In this document: piece by piece, positions 34,035-41,868 of the stretch
Layout of the letters: each line of letters starts with the position of its first letter
Position numbering within the stretch: position 1 is the first letter of the stretch
NCBI RefSeq assembly: GCF_001939065.1
Contig: NZ_MPSZ01000005.1
Location: 62,001-126,000 of the forward strand
DNA from: Exiguobacterium indicum HHS 31
GTDB taxonomy: Bacteria > Bacillota > Bacilli > Exiguobacteriales > Exiguobacteriaceae
Direction: 5' to 3'
Length of the DNA: 64,000 nt
Program-made: the position numbers and the translations under genes
The notes under the pieces: generated by a model
Told to the model about the DNA's origin: nothing
Database searches by the model: none
The model's input: only the letters and a program-made list of their open reading frames with translations

Positions 34035-34208
34035 TTAAATCGGATCTTCTCCGCGATCTCGTGGAGAAACCGTATCATCTGGCATTTCGTCTTTTCCTTT
34101 TAGGATTTCCTTTTGTTGCTCCTCTGTCAGTTTCCGTTCTTTATCCGACAGACGATCCCGTTCATCTTCAAACTCTTCATTTGGACGATCGGTTTCTTTC
34201 GGTGCCAT
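34035..34208 (-). CDS. 57-residue charged small protein
   Basis: A short gene with ATG 34208 preceded by AAGGAGG, nine bases upstream. The product is very polar and acidic (MAPKETDRPNEEFEDERDRL at the start, PDDTVSPRDRGEDPI at the end), lacks Cys, Trp and hydrophobic segments, and is probably disordered. It is placed 42 bases after ohr and 26 bases before the DJ-1 gene on the same strand, so it very likely belongs to that stress operon. No family recognised. Confidence 0.7.
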   Translation of the reverse strand: MAPKETDRPNEEFEDERDRLSDKERKLTEEQQKEILKGKDEMPDDTVSPRDRGEDPI

Positions 34209-34250
34209 GGAAAACCCTCCTTATGATTCGTCATGATTCGTCGATTATGC

Positions 34251-34685
34251 TTATAGTGAATCGACGACTTTAACAGAAAGATCAACATCAATGTTGCCAC
34301 GTGTCGCTTTTGAGTACGGGCAGAAATTGTGTGTCTTCTCTAGTAAGTCTTCGGCTTCTTCCTGCGATACGCCAACGACCTCGACGACGAGTTTCGCTGC
34401 AATTTTTACACCGTTATCCGCTTCATCCTGTAAGAGGCTGACTTCTGAATTCGTCCGCGTCTCGACTCGTTTTTTTGCTTGGCGCGCCATTAAGTTATAG
34501 GCACCATCAAAACAAGCGGCATATCCTGCTGCGAATAACTGTTCCGGGTTTGATGTCGGAATGTCTTCTTTGCCTTTTGTTCCTGGCATGACTAAATCGA
34601 GATTAATGACGTTATCGTCTGAAGCGACTTTCCCGTCGCGACCACCGACTGCAGATGCACGTGAAGTAAGAATGACGTTTGACAT
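34251..34685 (-). CDS. Ohr-type organic hydroperoxide reductase
   Basis: A 144-residue OsmC/Ohr protein. The peroxidatic Cys58 is in GYAACFDGAY and the resolving Cys122 in HNFCPYSKATRGN; the TSNPEQLFAAG segment precedes the first. It reduces organic hydroperoxides in the cytoplasm with dihydrolipoamide-type electron donors. ATG 34685 has AAAGGGG upstream. A sigma-B-type promoter lies 60-85 bases before the start; no OhrR gene is present next to it. First gene of an ohr / small protein / DJ-1 operon. Confidence 0.92.
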   Translation of the reverse strand: MSNVILTSRASAVGGRDGKVASDDNVINLDLVMPGTKGKEDIPTSNPEQLFAAGYAACFDGAYNLMARQAKKRVETRTNSEVSLLQDEADNGVKIAAKLVVEVVGVSQEEAEDLLEKTHNFCPYSKATRGNIDVDLSVKVVDSL

Positions 34686-34744
34686 GATAGAAAACCCCTT
34701 TTCCTGTTGAATTAAAAAATGCTTTTTTTGCCACATAGACAGTA

Positions 34745-34769
34745 ATACCCGTCACTGAGGGAGATAAAC
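34745..34769 (-). promoter_or_regulatory. Sigma-B-type promoter of the ohr operon
   Basis: On the minus strand GTTTAT (34769-34764), 13 bases, GGGTAT (34750-34745). The -10 is a perfect match to the Bacillus sigma-B consensus (GTTTAA-N12-15-GGGTAT) and the -35 matches five of six. Confidence 0.7.
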
Positions 34770-34813
34770 ACAAGATGTGTCTATCACCTTAGCTAATCAT
34801 TTTTTAAGTAGAC

Positions 34814-34847
34814 AAAAAAAGACGATGAACTCGAAGTTCATCGTCTT
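34814..34847 (-). terminator. Terminator after the CNNM/CorC gene
   Basis: AAGACGATGAACT / AGTTCATCGTCTT with a CGA loop; seven T follow on the minus strand. Confidence 0.9.
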
Positions 34848-34861
34848 GCACATTCTATTTC

Positions 34862-36250
34862 TTATCCAATCTCTTCTGTTGCAGTTTCTTCTTGATCAGG
34901 CAATTGAAGATAAATCGATTTCACTTGATGATTATCGACTTCCATGACTTTGATCGTGTATTCCTGATAGCGGAATTCTTGACCACTCGACACTTCCGTA
35001 TCCTGTGCCATGACCCAGCCACCAATCGTATCGATGTCTTCTTCTTCGATTCCTAAGTTAAAGCGTTCATTTAGGTCATCAATCAAGACACGGCCTGAGA
35101 TGCGGTATAATCGCTCATGAATTTGTTCGATATCTGCTTTCTCATCTTTATCGAATTCATCTCGGATTTCTCCGACGATTTCTTCCAAGATGTCTTCCAT
35201 CGTGATGACACCAGCCGTACCACCGTATTCATCGATGACGAGTGCCATCGGTGTCCGTTCCACCTGCATTTTCAGCATGGCATCTTGAAGCGGCGAATAT
35301 TCGGATACAATCGGCAAGTTGTGGATGTAATAGCTTAATGCTTTTCCTTTATTCGCCATATGATCCGTAAATAATTGTTTCGCATTGATGAAGCCAAGGA
35401 TTTTATCCTTATCTCCTTCTTCCGCTACTGGGTAACGTGTGAACTGATACTCTTCAACGAGGCGAATGATGTCCTCCATCGATGCATCGTTCGAAATCGT
35501 GATTAAGTCCGTCCGCGGTAACATGATGTCTTTCGCGATCCGCTCATCGAACGAGAAGATGTTCTGCATGTAGGAAAGCTCAGTCTGGTTGATTTCTCCA
35601 CTCTTATAACTCTGTGTCATGATGATTTTAATCTCTTCTTCAGAATGGACTTCTTCGTGTCCCGCTGGCTCGACGCCAAACAACCGAAGAATGATTCGTG
35701 CTGAACCGTTCAATGTCCAGATGAAAGGTTTCATGATTTTACCGAACCAATATAGTGGTGGCGCGAGTAACATCGTGATCGCTTCCGTTTTTTGAATCGC
35801 TAAAGATTTTGGAGCAAGTTCTCCAAGCACGACATGAAGAAACGTTACAATCGAGAATGCAAGAACGAACGAAATGATCGTCGAGACGGAGTTCGGAATG
35901 TCAATCTCTTCGAACAACATACCGAGAATCGCACCTACCGTTGATTCTCCTAACCACCCGAGACCAAGCGCTGTCACGGTAATTCCAAGTTGACAGGCCG
36001 ATAAATAATAATCCAAATTCTCAAGTAGCCTCTTCGCCACTTTCGCAGTCTTGCTTCCTTCTGTAATCAACTGATCGATTCGAGACATTCGCATTTTGAC
36101 GACCGAAAATTCGGCAGCTACAAAAAAAGCGGTTAAGACGATGAGTAGTGCAATGACGAGTAGCCGAATGATGATCGTCGTCGTGTCGAATGTCTCCATT
36201 GAGTGTGTACTGTCCAATCGTTTCCCCGAAGAAAGGGGATTCACCTCCAT
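34862..36250 (-). CDS. CNNM/CorC (HlyC-like) transporter-family protein
   Basis: A 462-residue membrane protein as drawn. The CNNM transmembrane domain (about 20-215) includes LTAFFVAAEFSVVKMRMSRIDQL and QLGITVTALGLGWLGE. A CBS pair follows (IMLPRTDLITIS at about 240, FTRYPVAEEGDKDKILGFINAK, and PMALVIDEYGGTAGVITMEDILEEIVGEI at about 340-368), and a CorC_HlyC C-terminal domain. Such proteins are linked to Mg2+ or Co2+ transport. The start is uncertain: ATG 36250 overlaps GGAGGTG and lacks its own site; ATG 36199 would give a more usual length (445). The leader has two hairpins. Confidence 0.85.
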   Translation of the reverse strand: MEVNPLSSGKRLDSTHSMETFDTTTIIIRLLVIALLIVLTAFFVAAEFSVVKMRMSRIDQLITEGSKTAKVAKRLLENLDYYLSACQLGITVTALGLGWLGESTVGAILGMLFEEIDIPNSVSTIISFVLAFSIVTFLHVVLGELAPKSLAIQKTEAITMLLAPPLYWFGKIMKPFIWTLNGSARIILRLFGVEPAGHEEVHSEEEIKIIMTQSYKSGEINQTELSYMQNIFSFDERIAKDIMLPRTDLITISNDASMEDIIRLVEEYQFTRYPVAEEGDKDKILGFINAKQLFTDHMANKGKALSYYIHNLPIVSEYSPLQDAMLKMQVERTPMALVIDEYGGTAGVITMEDILEEIVGEIRDEFDKDEKADIEQIHERLYRISGRVLIDDLNERFNLGIEEEDIDTIGGWVMAQDTEVSSGQEFRYQEYTIKVMEVDNHQVKSIYLQLPDQEETATEEIG

Positions 36251-36254
36251 TAAT

Positions 36255-36320
36255 ATAAAGCCAGATGCCGAGGCATCTGGTGGTTTACAGCAAAAAGAAG
36301 CTTCAGACTTTCAAAGCTTC
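36255..36320 (-). terminator. Tandem hairpins between DUF456 and CNNM genes
   Basis: On the minus strand GAAGCTT / AAGCTTC (36320-36297) is followed by five T and fits a terminator for the DUF456 gene. A second, tighter hairpin CCAGATGC-CTCG-GCATCTGG (36280-36261) is followed by CTTTATATT and ends about eleven bases before the CNNM start codon. Confidence 0.65.
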
Positions 36321-36391
36321 CCTACTTTTTCATATTCATACTATAACGGAACTTTCATAAAATGTGTACTTGAAGACATCATTTCAGACCG

Positions 36392-36874
36392 TCAGACGAC
36401 ATAGAGAATAAAGATTACGATCATGAGTAACATCGCGATTCCCTTTAATAAGGCACTTGATAAGATACCAAGGACTGTTCCGATCCCAACTGAAACCGAG
36501 GTTTGCCATGTTTTTTTACTAATGATTTTTTCCGTCAAGATGGCAAAGACGAACGGGAAAATTAATAATCCGATACCTGGCAAAATAAACGGTCCCGCAA
36601 TCAATCCGACTGTCGTTGCAATCTTAGCCGCTTGTGAGCCTCCTCGTCGATCGACGGTGTAGGCGCTGACGAGATAATCGAGCGTAAATAAGAGAATGAT
36701 GAAAATCGCTTGAATCACCCAAAAACTAATCGATAGTTCAGAGAACCCGAATCCGAATCCATAAATCAAAAAACCAACTACTAAAATCGGCGCACTTGGG
36801 ATGATCGGATACACGAGACCTGCAAAAGCGACTAGAAAACAGACGACGATCAGACTCCATAACAAGATTGTCAC
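36392..36874 (-). CDS. DUF456 membrane protein
   Basis: A 160-residue protein with four to five hydrophobic helices. The DUF456 pattern is evident: AGLVYPIIPSAPILVVGFLIYGF (18-40), then LDYLVSAYTVDRRGGSQAAKIATTVGLIAGPFILPGIGLLIFPF (about 65-108), with the Gly/Pro-rich helix and a basic GGS turn. Function unknown. ATG 36874 with AGGGAGG upstream. It follows the DUF2254 gene by 37 bases on the same strand. Confidence 0.85.
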   Translation of the reverse strand: MTILLWSLIVVCFLVAFAGLVYPIIPSAPILVVGFLIYGFGFGFSELSISFWVIQAIFIILLFTLDYLVSAYTVDRRGGSQAAKIATTVGLIAGPFILPGIGLLIFPFVFAILTEKIISKKTWQTSVSVGIGTVLGILSSALLKGIAMLLMIVIFILYVV

Positions 36875-36911
36875 TTTCTATTCCTCCCTTCTTTTGATTC
36901 TCTTGCCCTTT

Positions 36912-38141
36912 TTACGTCGAAGGGGAGACAAAAGTTTCATTCAACGCCCGATGGATTTGATTTTGTAAAAAATCACGATCCCAGTCGTTCATTGTTTCAA
37001 AATGTACTTCCGAACAGATGTATGGAATGAATCGTTGAATCGTTTCATAGTGAGCAGGTAAGGCTTGTCGCTTCATCGTTCCAAGCGACTCGAGCATCGT
37101 CGCGAGAACTGAAATATCCTCTGCTCCGTAATGTCGGAGTTGATAAAACGTCGTGTACAACAATTGTTGGTAGGTTTCCCTGACGACGATATGTTGCTGG
37201 TCCTTTCCAACAACTAGTACACCATCTGGTATTACGGCATACTGTCGCATTAAGTCACCAATGATCCGAACCGCATGTCTCGCTGTATTCGGATCATTGA
37301 TTCCTGGAGAAATCGCACGTAAAGCAACTTCACTTAATTTTTCAAGAACAAATGCAAAATCCTGTTCTGAAGATTTCGTCGGTCCAATTAAGATACTTTC
37401 ATTGATATCCCGGCAAGTCGCCCGTCCGATGGCTTCTCCCTCTGTTACGAATGAGCCGACCGTTCGATCAATATACACGCGGTCTTTCTGATCAAAAGCA
37501 TCATAATCGACTGCTTGAATATATCCGGTTCGAGTTGCCTGAATAAGATGTGGATAATTTGTCGTCATCTTTCTTTCAGTAATCTTTTGTTCTCCCGATT
37601 CTAGATGTTCGACTTGCCGTTTCAATAATTCGTTCCCTTCTTCGTGTAATCGATCCAGTAATGTCGTCACGCGAATCGACTGGCTGACGATATGAATGAA
37701 TGCGACGAATGCAACGATCGATATCAACACGACGAGAACCGCTACTGTTGAAGCGACGACACTCGTCTTCAAAGCCGGACGAAGAAAAAAGAGCATCGTC
37801 ATCGAGTAACTGACCGCTCCAATGAATATACCGAAGATGTGTTGCACTTGCCGATTCTCGATGAAGTTAGGCAATGTTCGTGGTGAGAATTGTGATGAAT
37901 AGGTCGTCAATACGACAAGAATGGTCGAGAACGTGAACGTCATCATGGCGAGCAGTCCGGTAAAAACCGAACTATGGATCGTCTGTGCTAAGCCAAGTGT
38001 CGTTTGCCACTCTTTTGGAAACCAGTCTGATATATACACATCTAACCACGTCACGATTCCCGTCAAACCAATCCCAATGAGACCATATAACAATGGCCAC
38101 CACCAATTGATTTCTCGAGACAGGACTTTCAGCTTCTTCAA
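36912..38141 (-). CDS. DUF2254 membrane protein
   Basis: A 409-residue protein. Four membrane helices in the N-terminal half (about 15-35, 55-80, 105-125, 133-155) are followed by a soluble C-terminal domain. TFSTILVVLTTYSSQFSPRTLPNFIENRQVQ and later ISPGINDPNTARHAVRIIGDLM are characteristic of DUF2254. Function unknown. ATG after AGGAGG; a TATAGT -10-like element lies 25 bases upstream. It may be co-transcribed with DUF456. Confidence 0.87.
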   Translation of the reverse strand: MKKLKVLSREINWWWPLLYGLIGIGLTGIVTWLDVYISDWFPKEWQTTLGLAQTIHSSVFTGLLAMMTFTFSTILVVLTTYSSQFSPRTLPNFIENRQVQHIFGIFIGAVSYSMTMLFFLRPALKTSVVASTVAVLVVLISIVAFVAFIHIVSQSIRVTTLLDRLHEEGNELLKRQVEHLESGEQKITERKMTTNYPHLIQATRTGYIQAVDYDAFDQKDRVYIDRTVGSFVTEGEAIGRATCRDINESILIGPTKSSEQDFAFVLEKLSEVALRAISPGINDPNTARHAVRIIGDLMRQYAVIPDGVLVVGKDQQHIVVRETYQQLLYTTFYQLRHYGAEDISVLATMLESLGTMKRQALPAHYETIQRFIPYICSEVHFETMNDWDRDFLQNQIHRALNETFVSPST

Positions 38142-38187
38142 AATAAAATTCCTCCTTTTTATAGCACTATACTGATTGATTTCCTGA

Positions 38188-38203
38188 TTTAAAGCGCTTT
38201 AAA
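38188..38203. promoter_or_regulatory. Palindrome, cre-like
   Basis: TTTAAAGCGCTTTAAA is a perfect 16-base palindrome between divergent DUF2254 and aldehyde dehydrogenase genes. Its core AAAGCGCTTT equals the cre core TGAAAGCGCTTTCA, though the flanking G and C are replaced. Confidence 0.4.
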
Positions 38204-38267
38204 ACCCATCTGACTGACTGACTTTGAGCAATATGTTTGGTCGAAGTGCACGGATGTGTTTTACTTC

Positions 38268-38302
38268 TTTTCATAACGTGAATAACTTAATTGTTATGAA
38301 AA
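38268..38302. promoter_or_regulatory. Inverted repeat before the aldehyde dehydrogenase gene
   Basis: TTTTCATAAC and GTTATGAAAA are perfect 10-base inverted arms 15 bases apart (38268-38277, 38293-38302), ending about 20 bases before the start codon. This is a likely repressor operator for the dehydrogenase-tautomerase pair; no regulator gene is adjacent. Confidence 0.5.
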
Positions 38303-38322
38303 CGAATGGGAGATGAAATGAT

Positions 38323-39807
38323 ATGGCTCAACAAAACGAAGCTACATTGCATACAGATTTCACGAAAATTTATATTGACGGTCAGTGGCGCACAGGCGCA
38401 AGTGACAGCAACATGACGAACACGAATCCTTTCACGGGTGAAGAGCTCTTTACAATCTCTGCAGCGAATCAACAAGATTTAGATGACGCATATGAAGCGG
38501 CTCAAGTCGCTCAAAAAGACTGGGCGAAAGTTCCTGCCTTAAAACGCCAAGGCTTGATCGAAAACTTCTTGAAAGTCTTGTACGAGGAGAAAGAAACGAT
38601 CATCGAATGGTTGATTAAAGAGTCAGGAAGTACACGTATTAAAGCGGAAGGCGAATTCCTTGCTTCTGTCTTGATCGTCAAGGAAGCTGCGACATTCCCA
38701 CTTCGGATGCACGGTGAAATTCGTCCATCGGTCGTACCAGGTAAAGAAAACCGGATCTACCGTAAAGCACTTGGCGTCATCGGTGTCATCAGTCCATGGA
38801 ACTTCCCGTTCCACTTAGCTGTACGGTCGATCGCTACTGCTATTGCCATCGGGAACGCAGTCGTTGTCAAACCAGCTACGGACACACCTGTTTCAGGCGG
38901 ATTGATTTTTGCTAGTCTGTTTGAAAAAGCTGGATTGCCAAAAGGTGTCTTGAATGTCATCGTCGGTCGCGGTTCAGAAATCGGTGATGCTATCGTCGAA
39001 CATCCTGTACCACGTTTGATTTCATTCACAGGATCAACTGAAGTAGGTCGTCATATCGGTGAACTTGCTGGTAAACATCTAAAGAAAACAGCGCTTGAAC
39101 TTGGCGGAAACAACGTCTTCGTCGTACTTGATGATGCTGATCTCGATCGCGCGGTCGAATCTGCTGTCTACAGCAAGTTCTATCACCAAGGTCAAATTTG
39201 TATGTCGACGAACCGAATTCTCGTCGCTTCTTCGATTCATGATGAATTCGTCGAGAAATACGTTGCTCGTGTAAAAGAGCTACAATACGGTGATCCATCA
39301 CATGAGCGGACACAAGTCGGACCGCTCATCAACCAATCACAAGTTGAACGAATTCTTGAAGATCTCGAGAAAACAAAAGCTGCGGGTGCAACCGTTCGTG
39401 TCGGCGGCGAAGCAAAAGATAACGTCATCGCACCTACTGTCGTCACTGGTGTTACGAATGATATGCCACTCGCTAAAAATGAAATCTTCGGACCGGTTGC
39501 TGTCATCATCCCGTTCGATACGGATGAAGAGGCACTCGAAATCGCGAACTCACTTCCATACGGATTGAGTGGCGCTGTCCATGGTTCTTCTATTGAACGC
39601 GCGACTGCCTTTGCGCTTGAAGTCGAGACAGGTATGATTCACATCAACGATCAATCGGTCAACGATGAGCCACATATGCCATTTGGTGGTGAAAAAGATT
39701 CAGGACTCGGTCGCTTCAACGGTGAGTGGGTACTTGAAGAATTCTCGACTGTCCAATGGTTGTCTGTCATGCACGATCGTCGTCAATACAAACCATTCTT
39801 CGAGTAA
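38323..39807 (+). CDS. NAD(P)-dependent aldehyde dehydrogenase
   Basis: A 494-residue ALDH superfamily enzyme. GVIGVISPWNFPFHLAVRS (Rossmann entry) precedes SFTGSTEVGRHIGELAGK, the catalytic Glu in ALELGGNNVFVV (about 262) and the nucleophile Cys293 in HQGQICMSTNR; NEIFGPVAVII and PFGGEKDSGLGRFNGE close the fold. It most resembles benzaldehyde/vanillin-type dehydrogenases (YfmT group), which oxidise aromatic aldehydes; the substrate is a guess. ATG with GGGAGATGAAATGAT upstream. Followed 57 bases later by a tautomerase gene, most likely in one operon. Confidence 0.92.
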   Translation: MAQQNEATLHTDFTKIYIDGQWRTGASDSNMTNTNPFTGEELFTISAANQQDLDDAYEAAQVAQKDWAKVPALKRQGLIENFLKVLYEEKETIIEWLIKESGSTRIKAEGEFLASVLIVKEAATFPLRMHGEIRPSVVPGKENRIYRKALGVIGVISPWNFPFHLAVRSIATAIAIGNAVVVKPATDTPVSGGLIFASLFEKAGLPKGVLNVIVGRGSEIGDAIVEHPVPRLISFTGSTEVGRHIGELAGKHLKKTALELGGNNVFVVLDDADLDRAVESAVYSKFYHQGQICMSTNRILVASSIHDEFVEKYVARVKELQYGDPSHERTQVGPLINQSQVERILEDLEKTKAAGATVRVGGEAKDNVIAPTVVTGVTNDMPLAKNEIFGPVAVIIPFDTDEEALEIANSLPYGLSGAVHGSSIERATAFALEVETGMIHINDQSVNDEPHMPFGGEKDSGLGRFNGEWVLEEFSTVQWLSVMHDRRQYKPFFE

Positions 39808-39863
39808 TATATGAGTAGGGTTTTCCCCCTACTCTACATAATTTTGTTAAGGAGTGATTTCAC

Positions 39864-40253
39864 ATGCCGTTATTACGATTCGACGTCATTGAAGGACGTT
39901 CAGAAGAAGAGTTAAAAACGTTACTCGACACCGCACACGATGCGATGGTCGAAGCATTTGATGTGCCGGAGCGCGATCGTTATCAAATCGTGCATACGCA
40001 TAAAGCACATGAGATGGTCATTCAAGATACAGGACTTGGATTTGAACGGAGTAAAGATATCGTTCTTATTAGTGTAACGAGTAAAACGCGGACGGAAGAG
40101 AAAAAACAACGTCTCTACCACTTACTCGCCGAACGCTTACAAGCAAACTGCGGACTCGCACCGACTGATTTGATGGTGTCGATCGTCGAAAATGATGCAG
40201 CCGACTGGAGCTTCGGTCTTGGCGAAGCACAGTTTTTAACGGGTAAACTATGA
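39864..40253 (+). CDS. Tautomerase-superfamily protein
   Basis: A 129-residue protein. After removal of Met the N-terminal Pro ([17 protein letters not shown]) is the usual catalytic base of tautomerases. [21 protein letters not shown] and the later [22 protein letters not shown] match the fused-length tautomerase group (Tautomerase_2/YusQ-like) rather than the 62-residue 4-OT. It probably acts on a small enol/keto acid. The pairing with an aldehyde dehydrogenase suggests an aromatic or keto-acid degradation step. ATG with AAGGAGTG upstream. Confidence 0.85.
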   Translation: MPLLRFDVIEGRSEEELKTLLDTAHDAMVEAFDVPERDRYQIVHTHKAHEMVIQDTGLGFERSKDIVLISVTSKTRTEEKKQRLYHLLAERLQANCGLAPTDLMVSIVENDAADWSFGLGEAQFLTGKL

Positions 40254-40271
40254 TCGTTTGTAAATAGAACA

Positions 40272-40319
40272 AAAAGGGACGTATGTTATCGGTAATTTCC
40301 GGTAACATACGTCCCTTTA
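40272..40319. terminator. Terminator between the tautomerase and yidD genes
   Basis: AAAGGGACGTATGTTA-CGG pairs with CCG-TAACATACGTCCCTTT, an almost perfect 20-bp stem. Confidence 0.85.
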
Positions 40320-40361
40320 TTTGTTCTTACTTCATTAAACAAAAGAGAACCTTCACATGAC

Positions 40362-40646
40362 TTACTCCTTCGTTTCTTCCGCCTTCTCCCGCGGATTTTC
40401 CCGTTGCAGCGGTGCTTTCCAACTAAATTGATCAGGTTCTGGAACGAAATCGAGACCACCTGGATGAAACGGTTGGCACCGTAACAATCGACGCGTCGTC
40501 AAATAACTCCCTTTTACTGCACCATGACGTTCAATCGCCTCCATCCCGTAATGGGAGCATGTTGGATAAAATCGACATGTGGCTGGCTTCATGGGAGAGA
40601 TGACTTTCTGATAAAAACGAATTCCTCCCATTAAGACACGTTTCAT
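40362..40646 (-). CDS. yidD: YidD, membrane protein insertion efficiency factor
   Basis: A 94-residue protein with the complete YidD signature: [35 protein letters not shown] (8-42), then [18 protein letters not shown] (53-70). YidD proteins sit at the inner face of the membrane and assist Sec/YidC insertion, though the mechanism is unsettled. ATG 40646 with AAGGGACG upstream. Unlike many genomes it is not beside rnpA/yidC here, but single yidD genes are common in Bacillales. Confidence 0.93.
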   Translation of the reverse strand: MKRVLMGGIRFYQKVISPMKPATCRFYPTCSHYGMEAIERHGAVKGSYLTTRRLLRCQPFHPGGLDFVPEPDQFSWKAPLQRENPREKAEETKE

Positions 40647-40750
40647 AACGTCCCTTCTTTCCTCTTTTTTTCTAGTGTAACGCATCTGTCCATCATTTTC
40701 AGATGTTCTGCCTTATACTAAAAGCAGATTTAAAAGAAGGATGTGTTGAG

Positions 40751-41716
40751 ATGAAGGCATTAACTTTCCACGAATTTGGAGGTTCTGATGTATTACGCTT
40801 CGAAGACGTGCCAACGCCAACAATTACTGAACAGGAAGTTCTGATTGAAATGAAAGCGATCGGTTTGAATTTTGCAGACATCTATCGCCGAAAAGGAAAC
40901 TATCATTTAGAAGGACAGCCTCCCTATATTTTAGGGTATGAAGGTGCAGGAGTCATCACCGCAATCGGTGTTGCTGTTTCAACGTTCCACGTAGGTCAAC
41001 GAGTTGCTTTTGCGGATGTCCCGCTTGCGAATGCTGAGTACGTCGCAGCACCCGTTGATAAATTGATTCCGCTTCCTGATGGTATCTCATACGAAACAGC
41101 AGCTTCTGTCTTATTACAAGGGTTAACAGCGCATTATTTAACTCGAGATAGCTATCATGTCCAACCGGGAGATGTCGTCTTAGTGCATGCCGCTGCCGGT
41201 GGCGTTGGGCAGTTGTTGACACAGCTCATTCGCTTGCTTGGGGCAACTCCGATTGGATTGACGTCTTCTCCTGAGAAAGCACGGATCGCTAAAACTGCTG
41301 GCTGTGAATCTGTCTATTTATATTCAGAGAACTGGGTCGAGCACGTACTCGCGCAAACTTCTGGTAAAGGGGTCGATGTCGTTTATGAGTCTATCGGTTC
41401 TACCTTAATGGATAGTTTCCATGTCACGAAAGTCCATGGAACAGTTGTCTTCTACGGTATGGCAGGCGGTGATCCTGCACCTGTTGATCCCCGCTTTTTG
41501 ATGGATACGTCCAAAACATTGACGGGTGGTGATCTTTGGAACGTATTAACATCTTCTGAAGAACGCATCCGTAGATCGGGTGAACTGTTTGATTGGATTC
41601 TATCCGACCATCTCACCCTGTCTTCGCCTACAACATTCAGATTATCTGATGGCAAAGCAGCACATGACTTTTTGGAAAGCCGACGCAGCACAGGAAAACT
41701 ACTTTTGCTCCCTTAA
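40751..41716 (+). CDS. NADPH:quinone reductase-like MDR oxidoreductase
   Basis: A 321-residue medium-chain dehydrogenase/reductase without structural-zinc cysteines, of the QOR type. It begins MKALTFHEFGGSDVLRFED; then GLNFADIYRRKGNY, LGYEGAGVI, and the NADPH-binding HAAAGGVGQLLTQLIRLLGA (about 148-167). VDVVYESIGSTLM and YGMAGGDPAPVDP follow. These enzymes reduce quinones or enones with NADPH. ATG 40751 follows GAAGGATGTGTTGAG. It is alone between two terminators. Confidence 0.9.
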   Translation: MKALTFHEFGGSDVLRFEDVPTPTITEQEVLIEMKAIGLNFADIYRRKGNYHLEGQPPYILGYEGAGVITAIGVAVSTFHVGQRVAFADVPLANAEYVAAPVDKLIPLPDGISYETAASVLLQGLTAHYLTRDSYHVQPGDVVLVHAAAGGVGQLLTQLIRLLGATPIGLTSSPEKARIAKTAGCESVYLYSENWVEHVLAQTSGKGVDVVYESIGSTLMDSFHVTKVHGTVVFYGMAGGDPAPVDPRFLMDTSKTLTGGDLWNVLTSSEERIRRSGELFDWILSDHLTLSSPTTFRLSDGKAAHDFLESRRSTGKLLLLP

Positions 41717-41729
41717 CTCGCTTTTTTCG

Positions 41730-41757
41730 AGACGACTCCCTGCGAGTCGTCTTTTTT
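41730..41757 (+). terminator. Terminator after the quinone reductase gene
   Basis: AGACGACTC / GAGTCGTCT with a five-base loop and a T run. Confidence 0.88.
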
Positions 41758-41778
41758 ATGTGAAATCAAGATTATCGA

Positions 41779-41807
41779 TTGCTTTTTTTTAATGAAGAGA
41801 GTAAAGT
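41779..41807 (+). promoter_or_regulatory. Promoter of the YhgE/Pip-TetR operon
   Basis: TTGCTT, 17 bases, TAAAGT, ending 18 bases before the palindrome at 41825. Confidence 0.5.
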
Positions 41808-41824
41808 AAACCTCATCAAAACCT

Positions 41825-41849
41825 AAAACTCAAACTAGTTTTGAGTTTT
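41825..41849. promoter_or_regulatory. Palindromic operator, probably for the TetR regulator
   Basis: AAAACTCAAA and TTTGAGTTTT are perfect arms around CTAGT, lying between the promoter and the YhgE ribosome binding site. A TetR-family gene is the last gene of the same operon, so autoregulation is the natural reading. Confidence 0.65.
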
Positions 41850-41868
41850 AGAAAGGGGATTTGTATTT

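Noticed and set aside
34009-34040. Second sigma-B-like promoter (ATTTAA-N13-GGGGAT) directly before the DJ-1 gene
   Set aside because: It would start transcription at or inside the start codon, and the GGGGG stretch is better explained as the ribosome binding site.
38188-38203. Confident CcpA site before the aldehyde dehydrogenase
   Set aside because: The perfect palindrome lacks the outer TG and CA of cre, so it is kept only as a low-confidence regulatory palindrome.
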